In this document: positions 44,004-52,911 of the stretch, piece after piece | Layout: each line of letters opens with the position of its first letter | Position numbering within the stretch: the stretch's first letter is position 1 | Assembly: GCF_001577365.1 (NCBI RefSeq) | Contig: NZ_CP014513.1 | Location: forward strand, 1,860,001-1,924,000 | Source: Frondihabitans sp. PAMC 28766 | GTDB taxonomy: Bacteria > Actinomycetota > Actinomycetes > Actinomycetales > Microbacteriaceae | DNA length: 64,000 bases | Reading direction: 5' to 3' | The notes under the pieces: model-generated | The model's database searches: none | Told to the model about the DNA's origin: nothing | What the model saw: the letters and a program-made list of their open reading frames with translations, nothing else | Made by a program: the position numbers and the translations under genes

Positions 44004-44776
44004 GCTGGATGACGAATGCCCACGAGATCCTCGACGCCATCGAGAACACGCAGATGCCGGCGATCGAGACCGCAGCGGCGATCGCCGCGGAGTCGATCGG
44101 GTCTGGATCCGTGATGTTCGCGTCAGGAACGGGCCACTCGCGGATGGCCGTCGAAGAGCTTTTTCCGCGCTACGGATCGTTCCCGGGGTTCTACCCGCTG
44201 GTCGAGCTGTCGACGACGTTCCACACCCAGGTCGTCGGGAACAATGGCCAACGCCAGGCCATGTTCCTCGAACGCGTCGAGGGCCTCGCTGCTGAAATTC
44301 TCGCGAACTTCGAAATCGCGCCTCCACAGAGCATGATCCTTTTCAGCGCAAGCGGCCAGAACGCGGTCGCCATCGAACTGGCGATGATCGCACGAGCCGC
44401 AGGGCTGCCCGTCGTCGGGGTCACCTCGCTCGCGGAGTACGCCGCCAGCGCTCCTCGGCACAGCTCTGGGAAGAAGCTGGCGGATGTCGTCGACCTCGTC
44501 ATCGATCTCTGCACGCCGGTCGGTGACTCCGTCTGCGCTCTCGAGGGGCACGACACCCCGGTCGGGCCCAGCACGACCCTCGCCGGCACGGCGATCGTGA
44601 ACACTCTGAAGGTTGAGACGGCGAAGCTTCTGAGTGCTCGCGGTGAATTGCCGTCCGTTCTCACGAGCGCAGCCGTGGTGGGTCAGGACCGCTCTCGAGA
44701 GCTTTTCGAGGACGCGTATCTCGACCAGGCCGAGCGCTCCGCAGCCGTCTTGCGCACCCGGAGGCTGGTCCCATGA
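44000..44776 (+). CDS. SIS-domain sugar-phosphate isomerase-like protein (UPF0309-like)
   Basis: A 258-residue SIS-domain protein with 'MFASGTGHSRMAVEELFPR' at the N-terminus and 'ILFSASGQNAVAIELAMIA', the Ser-rich phosphosugar loop. The arrangement is that of the UPF0309/sugar-isomerase family. It would bind and perhaps isomerise a phosphosugar, probably the product of the ROK kinase. The start and end are joined to its neighbours by ATGA overlaps. Confidence 0.8.
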   Translation: MSWMTNAHEILDAIENTQMPAIETAAAIAAESIGSGSVMFASGTGHSRMAVEELFPRYGSFPGFYPLVELSTTFHTQVVGNNGQRQAMFLERVEGLAAEILANFEIAPPQSMILFSASGQNAVAIELAMIARAAGLPVVGVTSLAEYAASAPRHSSGKKLADVVDLVIDLCTPVGDSVCALEGHDTPVGPSTTLAGTAIVNTLKVETAKLLSARGELPSVLTSAAVVGQDRSRELFEDAYLDQAERSAAVLRTRRLVP

Positions 44777-45468
44777 CCGGCGTGCTCGTGGCGGGTTCGT
44801 CCGGTGGTATCGGCGGAGCCGTCATCGACGAACTCGCACGGCGAGGCATCCCGACGCTCGGTGTGGATCGCGACACTTTCGACGTCACCCTGCCGGGCGG
44901 CGCCGAGGCAGCAGTCGCTCATGCCACCGAAATACTAGGTGGCGTGACGGGGGTCGTCCACGCCATCGGAATGAGTGGGCGCCGACTCGGTGACGGGCCA
45001 GTGACGGAGTGCACCGACGAGGCCTGGGCCGAGGTCCATCGCGTGAATCACGAATCGGTGTTCCGTCTCCTGCGCGCGGCGATTCCTGTTCTCGGCTCCA
45101 CCGGAGGCGGCGCCGTCACCGTGGTCGGTTCTGCACTCGCGCACACGCTCGACGACGACTTCCTGACCGTCGCCTACGCCAGCGCCAAGGGTGCGCTCGT
45201 GCCACTCGTCCGCTCGTCGGCATTCGTCGGTCGTCGATTCGGCGTTCGCGTCAACCTCGTCTCTCCGGGCGTGGTGGACACCCCCATGGCACGCCGCGCC
45301 GTCGAATCGCCCGAGGTCAGCGAACAGCTTCGCCACCTCCAGCCCGTCAGCGGCGGCGCGCAGGCAGCGGATTCCGTGGCCAAGGTCGTCTGCTGGACGC
45401 TCTCTGACGAAGCCCTTGACCTCAGCGGCGCCGTCATCCCGGCCGACGGAGGGTGGACCCTCCGATGA
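44773..45468 (+). CDS. Short-chain dehydrogenase/reductase (SDR)
   Basis: A 231-residue classical SDR. The cofactor motif reads 'VLVAGSSGGIGGAV', 'VVHAIGMSG' replaces the usual NNAG box, and the active site has Ser in 'TVVGSALAHT' with Tyr and Lys in 'VAYASAKGAL'. The residues after the second strand ('GVDRDTFDVT', an acidic position) favour NAD over NADP, by analogy only. It probably oxidises or reduces a sugar intermediate of this pathway. ATGA overlaps join it to both neighbours. Confidence 0.85.
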   Translation: MTGVLVAGSSGGIGGAVIDELARRGIPTLGVDRDTFDVTLPGGAEAAVAHATEILGGVTGVVHAIGMSGRRLGDGPVTECTDEAWAEVHRVNHESVFRLLRAAIPVLGSTGGGAVTVVGSALAHTLDDDFLTVAYASAKGALVPLVRSSAFVGRRFGVRVNLVSPGVVDTPMARRAVESPEVSEQLRHLQPVSGGAQAADSVAKVVCWTLSDEALDLSGAVIPADGGWTLR

Positions 45469-46424
45469 GCGCACCGAACCTCGTCCGCACCATCACCGGC
45501 GACGTCGATGCCAGCTCGCTCGGCCGCGTCGATGCGCACGAGCATGTGTTCCTCGCCTCTCCTGCACTAGCCGGCGAAGACTTCCAAGACGCCGACAAGG
45601 CCCAGTCCGAACTCGGCTTCGTGAAGGCAGCCGGCATCGACACCCTCGTCGACCTGACCACGATCGGCCTGGGACGTCGTCCCGCCGACCTCGCTCGGAT
45701 CTCCGCCGAATCGGGCGTGCTCGTCGTAGCAGCGACCGGCTACCACCGAGACGCGCACTATCGCTCGGACCACTGGGTCCAGCGCGCGAGCCGAACACAG
45801 CTGCTTCAGGCGGTCATCTCCGACCTGGAGGCCGGCATCGACGCGACCGATTGGGCTCTTCCCTTCCGTGAGGCGAGCACGGCCCGAGCCGGCATCATCA
45901 AGGCAGGAGCCTCCTATCAGCGGATCAGCCCGTCCGAACGCCTCCGACTCGAGGTCTGTGTGGAGGCGGCGGAGGCAGGCGGTGTCCCGTTGGCCGTCCA
46001 CACCGAGGTCGGCACCGCCGGACACGAGATTCTCGACACGATCGAAAAAGGGGGGCTTCCCCTTCATCGGGTCGTCCTCGCTCACCTCGACCGGAATCCC
46101 GACCCCGACGCGCACGAGGAACTGATCCATCGCGGGGCGACTCTCGTCTACGACACGGTCGGCCGCATCAAGTACCGCCCCGAGACCGTCCTCCTCGACC
46201 TCTGCGCCGAGATGATCGAACGCGGTCACGCCAGCAACCTGATGCTCGGCACCGACGTCGGGCGCCGCGGCATGCTCAAGGCCTACGGTGGCGGCCCCGG
46301 AATGGACGTCCTCGGCCGACAATTCGTCCCGCGTCTTGCCAAACGAGTCGGCACGGATGCCGTCCACGCCCTCCTCGTCGATACCCCGGCCCGATTCCTC
46401 ACTCTCGAAAGACAGCCCTCATGA
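45465..46424 (+). CDS. Phosphotriesterase-family (amidohydrolase) lactonase-like enzyme
   Basis: A 319-residue TIM-barrel metal hydrolase. The metal ligands fit the phosphotriesterase family: 'DAHEHVF' (H-x-H), a lysine in 'AGIIKAGASY' that can be carboxylated, His in 'VHTEVGTAGH' and 'LAHLDRNPD', and Asp in 'LGTDVGRR'. The family includes sugar lactonases, and a lactonase would fit next to dehydrogenases that make sugar lactones. The ATG at 45465 overlaps the SDR stop; the end overlaps the FAD enzyme start (ATGA). Confidence 0.87.
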   Translation: MSAPNLVRTITGDVDASSLGRVDAHEHVFLASPALAGEDFQDADKAQSELGFVKAAGIDTLVDLTTIGLGRRPADLARISAESGVLVVAATGYHRDAHYRSDHWVQRASRTQLLQAVISDLEAGIDATDWALPFREASTARAGIIKAGASYQRISPSERLRLEVCVEAAEAGGVPLAVHTEVGTAGHEILDTIEKGGLPLHRVVLAHLDRNPDPDAHEELIHRGATLVYDTVGRIKYRPETVLLDLCAEMIERGHASNLMLGTDVGRRGMLKAYGGGPGMDVLGRQFVPRLAKRVGTDAVHALLVDTPARFLTLERQPS

Positions 46425-47775
46425 GAACGAAACCCTTCTCCATCGCCGCAACCCTCGGTGAGTCGGTCGCCTCCGTGCCCGAGGCAGCCTCCGTCGACGT
46501 TCTCGTCGTCGGAGGCGGTTCCGCCGGCTGCACGGCTGCGATCGCTGCGAGCCGCGCCGGCGCCCGAGTTCTCCTCGTCGAGCGCTCGGGGCGCCTCGGC
46601 GGCACCGGGACCGCCGTCCTCGACACCTTCTACGGCTTTTACACGCCCGGTGAGAACCGCAAGGTCGTCGGTGGGATCGGTGACGAAGTCGTGGCTGGCC
46701 TGACTGCGCGGGATGCCGCCTTCATCCGCCCCAACACGTACGGTGCCGGCGGCGGGGTCACCTACAGCCCCGAAGTCCTCGTCGGGGTCTGGGACCAGCT
46801 GGTCACCGACGCGGGTGTGTCCGTCCTGTTCCACGCCCTCGTCATCGACGTGATCCCCGGAAGCGAAGCAGGATCACTCTCCGGTGTCCTGGTGGCGGGA
46901 AAGAACGGCCTCACCCGTGTGTCCGCCCGCTACGTCGTGGACGCCTCCGGTGACGCCGATGTCTCATCTCTCGCCGGTGCAGGATTCGACGGCGCCGAGA
47001 CCGGAGAGCAGGTCCAGGCTCTGACGACCACTTTCCGCTTGGCCAATGTCGACGAGGAACGGTCCAGGTCGTTTCCCAAGGAGGAATTGTTCGCCAGGAT
47101 GTCGGAGGCGGCCGCGGCTGGCCGATTCGACCTGCCGCGCCAGGAGGGCAGCATCCACCGCACGCCGGTCGCAGGCGTCTCCCTGGCCAACATGACCCGC
47201 GTCGAGGGAATCGATCCGACCGATGTCTGGGAGCTGTCGCGCGCCGAGGTCGAGGGGCGGCGCCAGGTCAGGGAGTACGTCCGGTTCCTGCGCTCAGAGA
47301 TCCCCGGCTATGAGCACGCTGAACTCGTCGGCCTGGGGCTTCAGATCGGGATCCGTGAGAGTCGCCGGATTCAAGGCGACTACCGCCTCACCGCCGATGA
47401 CGTCCTGTCGGCCCGGCGCTTCGACGACGCCATTGCGAGTTGCGGAGCCCCCATCGAAGACCACTCGGGCGGAACCGACACGGTCTGGAAGTACATCCCG
47501 ACTCCGGCACGTACGACATCCCCTACCGGGTCCTGCTGCCCGTCGGCCTTCAGAACGTCATCGTGGCCGGCCGATGCCTCTCGGCCACGCATGAAGCTCA
47601 CGCCAGTTGCCGCTCGATCGCCCAGTGCCTCGCGATGGGCCAGGCGGCCGGAACCGCAGCAGCCCAGGCCCTCGGCAACGGCTCGGCGCTCCGCGACATC
47701 GACGTATCCGCCCTCCAGCAGCAGTTGCTCCGAGATGGAGCCATCGTCGAGAACCCCACACTCGTGACCGCGTGA
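46421..47775 (+). CDS. FAD-dependent oxidoreductase (pfam12831-like), frame broken by one base
   Basis: An FAD enzyme of about 451 residues after correction. The N-terminal FAD-binding motif is 'VLVVGGGSAGCTAAIAASRA', followed by 'RLGGTGTAVLDTF'. The frame breaks near 47497-47499: the first frame reads to 'DTVWKYIP' and the next resumes with 'DSGTYDIPYRVLLP'. Adding one C restores the normal C-terminal 'NVIVAGRCLSATHEAHAS' and 'MGQAAGTAAA' segments of the family. It probably oxidises a sugar or cyclitol derivative. It is the last gene of the coupled block, with a 107-bp gap before the transporter. The break may be a sequence error rather than a real mutation. Confidence 0.82.
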
Positions 47776-47813
47776 GCTGACACTCCGCAGCGCGTCCCAG
47801 AACGTTCCACCCG

Positions 47814-47838
47814 CATCTGCACCACTCCATCTGCACCA
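47814..47838 (+). repeat. Direct repeat (CATCTGCACCA) before the binding-protein gene
   Basis: Two perfect 11-bp copies (47814-47824 and 47828-47838), period 14 bp, lie 45-69 bp before the substrate-binding-protein start. Their role is unknown. Confidence 0.6.
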
Positions 47839-47882
47839 TCACCTCACAATTTGTTCGTCACAAGCACTCAAGGAAGAGAACT

Positions 47883-49142
47883 ATGCGAAAAATCAGAACC
47901 CTCGCGGCCGTCGGCACGGCGCTGGCGCTCGTGATCCCACTGGCAGCATGCTCATCGAGCGGGTCCGGTTCCAGCTCCGACAACACCCTCAGCCTGTGGG
48001 TACCGGCCGGAACCGCGAGCATCGCACCCTACGTCGCGAGCTTCAACAAGAGCCACCCGCAATACAAAGTGACCGTCCGCCAGATCCCCTTCGCCAGCTA
48101 TGACACTGCCGAAGGCCAGGCGTTCAGCGCCGGACAAGGGCCCGACCTGGCTCAGATCAACGGAACCAGCATGCCGACCTTCGCCGGCAAGGGGTACCTC
48201 CAGCCCATCACGCCGATCGTCGGCAGTTCAGGCAACCTGGCCAAGAGCAACTTCTACCCGAGCCTGACCGAGGCCGCGGCCTACGACGGCAAGCAGGTGT
48301 CGTTGCCCATCGACACCGGCACCCGGGTGCTGCAGTACAACAAGAAGCTCTTCGCGAAAGCCGGAGTCGCCGACTTCGGCGCGACCGCCAGCTACTCGGA
48401 GATCCTCGCAGCGGCCAAGAAGATCCAGGACCTCGGCAACAACACGCAAGGGTTCTGCTACGTCGGTGGCCAGGAGGCCTACACGATCAACTCCAACATG
48501 GGGCCGTTCGTCATCCAGTCGGGTGGCACGTTCATGAACGCCAGCAAGACGAAGGCGACTCTGGACAGCCCTGAGGCGGTTGCCGGAATCACCTTCTTCA
48601 AGGACCTCGCCGCGACGGGGGACAAGGCCAACATCGTCTCGACTGCATCGACGTCGTGCGTCGAAGGATTCGGCGCGGGAACGGTCGGCATGCAGTTCGA
48701 CGGCTTCTGGGACATCCCCGGTGGCGGCAAGACGACCTCGACGTTCGAGTTAGGCCAGACCCTGCCCAAGGCGAAGACGGTCTACTCCAGCACCGGAGGG
48801 TGGGTACTCGGCGTCCCGAACTACGTGAAGTCCAGCAAATTCCCCGTCATCAAGGCGTTCGTCACCGACATGTACAAGCCGGCGAACATCGTCAAGTTCA
48901 CGGGCCTCATGCCGGCGACGAAGAACGGACGCCCGGCGGCCACGGCTCTCAAGGCTCCCCAGTACGACATCTACTGGAACATCCTGAACGAGAACGCCTC
49001 CAACCCCATCCCGCTCAGCGACCAACTCGTCGCGCAGGGCAACCTCCTGACAAGCTCCATGCAGTCGATTCTGCAGGGCAACGTCTCCGTCAAAGATGGA
49101 TTGCAAAAGGCCAACACTGCCTTCCAAGCAACCCTCAAATAA
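47883..49142 (+). CDS. Sugar ABC transporter substrate-binding lipoprotein
   Basis: A 419-residue family 1 solute-binding protein. The signal peptide ends in the lipobox 'LAAC' with the lipidated cysteine at C23, followed by a Ser/Gly linker, so it is anchored to the outer face of the membrane. 'NTLSLWVPAGTASIAPYV' starts the first lobe. The ATG has AGGAAG about 7 nt upstream. The order binding protein-permease-permease is typical of CUT1 carbohydrate importers. The sugar is unknown. Confidence 0.92.
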   Translation: MRKIRTLAAVGTALALVIPLAACSSSGSGSSSDNTLSLWVPAGTASIAPYVASFNKSHPQYKVTVRQIPFASYDTAEGQAFSAGQGPDLAQINGTSMPTFAGKGYLQPITPIVGSSGNLAKSNFYPSLTEAAAYDGKQVSLPIDTGTRVLQYNKKLFAKAGVADFGATASYSEILAAAKKIQDLGNNTQGFCYVGGQEAYTINSNMGPFVIQSGGTFMNASKTKATLDSPEAVAGITFFKDLAATGDKANIVSTASTSCVEGFGAGTVGMQFDGFWDIPGGGKTTSTFELGQTLPKAKTVYSSTGGWVLGVPNYVKSSKFPVIKAFVTDMYKPANIVKFTGLMPATKNGRPAATALKAPQYDIYWNILNENASNPIPLSDQLVAQGNLLTSSMQSILQGNVSVKDGLQKANTAFQATLK

Positions 49143-49154
49143 CAGCGCGGCAGA

Positions 49155-50084
49155 GTGATGACATCCATAAAAACAACGACCTCGATTAAGCGGACGTCCG
49201 GGACGACCATCCCCCGGCGGTCCGCCTCCAAAATCCGGGTCACCCCCTACTTCTGGCTCATTCCGGCGTTCGCTTTGCTGATCTTCGTGGTGGGGTACCC
49301 CATCCTGCAGAACATCATCGCGAGCTTCACCACGGTCCACAATGGCGGAACCGCCTTCGTAGGGTTTGCCCAGTACGTTCAGCTGCTCCGGGATCCGACG
49401 TTCTACTCGTCGGTTCTGCTCACGATCGTCTGGACGGTGGGTGTCACCGCTCTGCAGTTCTTCTTCGGGGCCGTGTCGGCTCTCGCCGCCGACCGCAGCA
49501 GTTGGTTCGTGCGACGCGTCCGACCTGTCCTGATCATCCCCTGGGTCCTTCCCGGCGTCGTTGCGGCCAATATCTGGGTGGTCTTCTACAACGACAACGG
49601 CCTCATCAACAAGATCCTGACGAGCATCGGGCTTCCCACCCAACAGGCGTGGCTGGCCGACAGCAACACCGCGATGATCGCCGTGATCGTCGCGGCCGCC
49701 TGGAAAGGATTTCCGTTCTACTTCCTCCTCCTGCTGGCGGGGCTGCAATCGGTGCCCGCGGAGACACGGGAAGCTGCCAAAGTCGACGGCGCCGGCTCGT
49801 TCCAGACCCTGACACGCGTCGTCCTGCCGCAGATGCGAGCAATCATCGTCACGAGCCTCGTCCTGGGGGTCATCGCGACGTCCAACTACTTCGACGGGAT
49901 CTACCTCATGACCGGGGGAGGCCCATCCGGGTCGACCCAGACCCTTCCGATCTGGCTCTACAACACGGCGTTCGCGGACTTCGACTTCGCGAAGGCGTCG
50001 GCCCTGTCGGTCATCATCCTGCTTCTCGTCCTCGTGCCTGTCATCGTGCAGCTCATCGCGCAAAGAAATCGAGCCATCAAGTGA
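49155..50084 (+). CDS. Sugar ABC transporter permease (MalF-like)
   Basis: A 309-residue membrane protein with six predicted helices. The EAA motif that contacts the ATPase is 'REAAKVDGAGSFQTLTRVVL', in the loop before the last helices. A basic, Thr-rich cytoplasmic N-terminus of about 30 residues precedes the first helix ('YFWLIPAFALLIFVVGYP'). It overlaps the second permease by 4 bp (GTGA). Confidence 0.93.
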   Translation: MMTSIKTTTSIKRTSGTTIPRRSASKIRVTPYFWLIPAFALLIFVVGYPILQNIIASFTTVHNGGTAFVGFAQYVQLLRDPTFYSSVLLTIVWTVGVTALQFFFGAVSALAADRSSWFVRRVRPVLIIPWVLPGVVAANIWVVFYNDNGLINKILTSIGLPTQQAWLADSNTAMIAVIVAAAWKGFPFYFLLLLAGLQSVPAETREAAKVDGAGSFQTLTRVVLPQMRAIIVTSLVLGVIATSNYFDGIYLMTGGGPSGSTQTLPIWLYNTAFADFDFAKASALSVIILLLVLVPVIVQLIAQRNRAIK

Positions 50085-50905
50085 AAGCCGTCAGACGCAC
50101 CCTCTCGAACACCGGACCGAACCTGGTCCTCCTGGTGATCTTCGCCGCCGTAGCCGTCCCTTTCCTGTGGGTCATCATGGCGTCGTTCCGGCAGACCGAC
50201 GTGCTGACGGGATCGATGTTCGACCTGAGCCACCTCGGCATCGCCAACTACCTCACCGTGCTGAAGGGGAGTCTTCCGCAGGACCTCATCAACAGCGCGA
50301 TCGCGTGCGTCACAGCAGCCGTCCTCAGCGTCGGCGTCAGCGCAGTGGCCGCCTACGCGTTCTCGAGGTTTGAGTTCGCCGGCAGCAAGCTGCTCTTCAG
50401 GCTCATCCTGGTTGTCCAGGTGATCCCGGCCGTGTCGATGGTCGTCCCGCTCTACAAACTGTGGGCGGGGCTGCACCTGTTCAACAGCGTCGTCGGGCTG
50501 GGCATCGCCTATGCCGGCCTCAACACGGCAGTCTGCATGCTGCTGCTCAAGGGCTTCGTCGACGAGATCCCCCGTGAACTCGACGAGGCCGCCGCGATCG
50601 ACGGCTGCAGCTCTTTCGGTGCCTTCCGCCGCGTCGTGCTCCCGCTGCTCGCCCCGGCCATCACCTCGGCGGCGATCTACGTCCTGGTGATCACCTGGCA
50701 GGAGTATGTCATCGCATCGTCGCTGTTGAACAGCCCGGGATCGTTCACTGCGACGCTCGGTCTGCAGAATCTCGTCGGTCAATATACGACGAACTACGGC
50801 GCGATCATGGCCGGCTCGGTGGTCACCGCCATTCCGGTCATCATCGTCTTCGCCATCTTCCAGAAACAGTTCGTCCAGACGGTCACGGGCGGCCTCAAGG
50901 GCTGA
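50081..50905 (+). CDS. Sugar ABC transporter permease (MalG-like)
   Basis: A 274-residue partner permease. The EAA motif is 'DEAAAIDGCSSFGAFRRVVL', preceded by 'EIPREL'. GTG 50081 overlaps the stop of the first permease. No ATP-binding gene is in the cluster; actinobacterial CUT1 importers often share one ATPase (MsiK-type) encoded elsewhere, which is likely here. A hairpin follows 10 nt after the stop. Confidence 0.93.
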   Translation: MKAVRRTLSNTGPNLVLLVIFAAVAVPFLWVIMASFRQTDVLTGSMFDLSHLGIANYLTVLKGSLPQDLINSAIACVTAAVLSVGVSAVAAYAFSRFEFAGSKLLFRLILVVQVIPAVSMVVPLYKLWAGLHLFNSVVGLGIAYAGLNTAVCMLLLKGFVDEIPRELDEAAAIDGCSSFGAFRRVVLPLLAPAITSAAIYVLVITWQEYVIASSLLNSPGSFTATLGLQNLVGQYTTNYGAIMAGSVVTAIPVIIVFAIFQKQFVQTVTGGLKG

Positions 50906-50914
50906 GCGGATACT

Positions 50915-50947
50915 CGTGATCCTGCCCGACACGTGAGCAGGATCACG
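50915..50947. terminator. Bidirectional stem-loop between permease and beta-propeller genes
   Basis: A perfect 11-bp stem (50915-50925 with 50937-50947) and 11-nt loop lie between convergent genes; there is no T-run. Confidence 0.6.
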
Positions 50948-50968
50948 ACTCGTCCGCAACCGGAAGGC

Positions 50969-51919
50969 TCAGGGGAGCGTCAATTCCAGCAATCGCCCAC
51001 CGATGACCCATTCGGTCAGGAAGATGCGGCCGTCTTGAGATACGGCGATCCCGTGGGGACTGTTCAAGCCGCGAGCCGCAAGGTCCGGCCTGACCAGTCG
51101 ACCTGCTCGCTGTGCGTTCGGCCAGCCGGGGCGATCCGTGCCGCTGCGGGTCACGACGAGAGGTCGAACCGTGTCATCCCGGTCGACGGCAAGCAGTGCG
51201 CCGTCCAACTCGGTGACGAGGAGGTCGTTCCCGCGGAGCGCGAGAGAGCTCGGCGTCGTCATGAGGGGATCGCGGATCTCCCGGATGAAGGCTCCTCGAA
51301 GCGAGTAGACAACCAGCCGGGCATTGCCCCGATCGGCGACGACGAGAGTCGGCACGTGGCCCCGGGAGTCGATGACTATGCCGTGAGGACAAGCAAAACG
51401 AGTACCGGACTCCGTGCCGTCGAGCGATGTCGCGTAGCGTCCCCCGAGCCAGAGGTGCACCAGGCTCGCTCCGTATCCGTCGGCGACGTAGAGAGAGCGA
51501 GATCCTGGTTCGGGATCGACTTCGGTGACGACGGACGTGGGCTGCCACGGCGACTCGGCATAGTCGGCGATGGCGGGTTGCTCGACCGGCTCGAACCGCC
51601 GACTGCGGAGGTCGAGTCGGCCCACGGCCCCAGGGCGGGTTTCGACGTCGTAGCCGAGCGCTGGACGCGCCTTGAAGCCGGGATCCGCCAACCACAGCCA
51701 CTCGGTCGACACGCCGCGGAAGTAATGGATGCCGTGGATTTCGAGAAGGGGCAGCGGGATGTGCTCGGGTTCGGTGCCGTCAGGGCCGAGAAGTACCAGC
51801 CCGCCGCCGCCGGGTTCGGCGGTGACGACGGTTCCCGAGTCGGTGACCGCGATCCCCGAGTGCGACCACTCGGCACTTCGGGATCCTGCTGGCCAGAGAT
51901 CGTTCCAGACGATCGACAT
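50969..51919 (-). CDS. Beta-propeller (NHL/SMP-30-like) protein
   Basis: A 316-residue soluble protein made of repeats typical of a beta-propeller: 'HSGIAVTDSGTVVTAE', 'CPHGIVIDSRGHVPTLVVAD', 'NSPHGIAVSQDGRIFLTEW'. Such proteins include sugar lactonases of the SMP-30 group, but the metal-binding Glu/Asn/Asp set is not obvious, so enzyme activity is uncertain. ATG 51919 has AAGGAG about 7 nt upstream; a longer start is unlikely. There is no signal peptide. It follows the dioxygenase gene on the same strand, behind a strong hairpin. Confidence 0.7.
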   Translation of the reverse strand: MSIVWNDLWPAGSRSAEWSHSGIAVTDSGTVVTAEPGGGGLVLLGPDGTEPEHIPLPLLEIHGIHYFRGVSTEWLWLADPGFKARPALGYDVETRPGAVGRLDLRSRRFEPVEQPAIADYAESPWQPTSVVTEVDPEPGSRSLYVADGYGASLVHLWLGGRYATSLDGTESGTRFACPHGIVIDSRGHVPTLVVADRGNARLVVYSLRGAFIREIRDPLMTTPSSLALRGNDLLVTELDGALLAVDRDDTVRPLVVTRSGTDRPGWPNAQRAGRLVRPDLAARGLNSPHGIAVSQDGRIFLTEWVIGGRLLELTLP

Positions 51920-51957
51920 GTATCGCTCCTTTGCGAGTGCGCGCCGGCGCACAGAAA

Positions 51958-51989
51958 GCGGCTCGGGGCGCCGAGGCGCCCCGAGCCGC
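51958..51989 (-). terminator. Strong stem-loop between dioxygenase and beta-propeller genes
   Basis: A 14-15-bp perfect stem (51958-51971 with 51976-51989) and a very short loop lie 11 bp after the dioxygenase stop on the minus strand, followed by TTTCT. It probably reduces read-through into the next gene. Confidence 0.7.
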
Positions 51990-52000
51990 AGGGGATGGGA

Positions 52001-52819
52001 TCAGTTGGCGGAGTACAGCACGGGATTGAGCGGCGACGCGGGGACTTCGCCGACCTTGGTGCCGGGCATCCAGGCGTCGACCTCTCGCGAGTGGAACTCG
52101 TTGGTCGGCTCGATGACCTCGATGTCGGCGTCCATGTAGATGATGGTCATGACGGCGCGAGGCTTGTCGGATTCGTTCGCGCCTGCGCGGTGGAACGTCC
52201 AGCCGGTGTGGAAGCTGACGTCGCCGAGCGTGAAGGGCTCCTGGACGAGGGGGAAGTTCGACTCGGCCAAGTCGACCTTCAGCTTCGCCTCGGACTCGTC
52301 GCTGATCGGCAGGTCGCGGCCGAACTCGTGCTTCTGGCTGCCCTTGGCGAACGAGAGTGGGCCCATCTCGATAGGCGTCTCCTGCAGCGGAACCCACACT
52401 GTGACGGTGCGGTCGCTGGAAAGCGGCCAGTAGTACTGGTCTGCGTGCCAGGGGGTGATGCCGCCGTTGGGCTCCTTGTACAGAGCCTGGTCGTGGTAGA
52501 GGCGCACCGAACGCACTCCGAGCAGATCGGCGGCGATCGCCGCGAGACGCTCCGAGAAGACGAACTCCTTCACGAGGTCGCTGTGCTGCCACAGGTTCGA
52601 GACCTGCAGGAACGCCTTGCCGTACGTGTCGCGATCTTCGAGCGGGATGTCCTGAGTGTTGAGCGCCTTCACCTGCGAAGTGATCTCCCGCTCGTAGACG
52701 TGGAGGACCTCGGGGTCGAGGACCTCGGAGAGCTTCACGAAGCCCTCCTCGTTGAACTTCTTGATGGTCTCGAAAGGCACCGTGTAACGGGCCTTCATCG
52801 TGTCGAGTGTTGTGGTCAT
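52001..52819 (-). CDS. Phytanoyl-CoA dioxygenase (PhyH)-family Fe(II)/2-oxoglutarate enzyme
   Basis: A 272-residue double-stranded beta-helix protein. The iron-binding triad fits 'WHADQYYW' (His-x-Asp) and the distal His in 'VSFHTGWTFHRAG', with an Arg in 'KPRAVMTIIY' for 2-oxoglutarate. These enzymes hydroxylate small molecules; the family name says nothing about phytanic acid here. In sugar clusters they may open or modify glycosides. ATG 52819 is 6 nt after GATTCT, a weak -10. It is divergent from an araC-type gene, its likely regulator. Confidence 0.83.
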   Translation of the reverse strand: MTTTLDTMKARYTVPFETIKKFNEEGFVKLSEVLDPEVLHVYEREITSQVKALNTQDIPLEDRDTYGKAFLQVSNLWQHSDLVKEFVFSERLAAIAADLLGVRSVRLYHDQALYKEPNGGITPWHADQYYWPLSSDRTVTVWVPLQETPIEMGPLSFAKGSQKHEFGRDLPISDESEAKLKVDLAESNFPLVQEPFTLGDVSFHTGWTFHRAGANESDKPRAVMTIIYMDADIEVIEPTNEFHSREVDAWMPGTKVGEVPASPLNPVLYSAN

Positions 52820-52877
52820 GGCTCAAGAATCGCCTAGCCGACGTGGTGCCGACAACGCCTGTGAATCCGTATTCCGA

Positions 52878-52887
52878 TACTATTTAT
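52878..52887 (+). promoter_or_regulatory. A/T-rich -10 region of the araC-type gene
   Basis: TACTAT/TATTTAT lies about 25-30 nt before GTG 52912 in G/C-rich surroundings, so an upstream GTG (for example 52843) is less likely to be the start. Confidence 0.4.
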
Positions 52888-52911
52888 CCAACGCAGAAAG
52901 GGATCGGTCAG

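Noticed and set aside
47814..47838. Third copy of the SorC operator before the binding-protein gene
   Set aside because: The repeat is CATCTGCACCA, with no ATGAGC/GCTCAT arms, so it is not the same site.
38945..50905. Sulfoglycolysis (sulfo-Entner-Doudoroff) pathway
   Set aside because: An aldolase of the KDPG family and an SDR are present, but there is no recognisable sulfoquinovosidase, dehydratase or sulfonate exporter, so the assignment would be a guess.
38945..50905. myo-Inositol catabolism (iol) cluster
   Set aside because: Gfo/Idh enzymes fit, but IolB, IolC, IolD and IolE homologues are missing.
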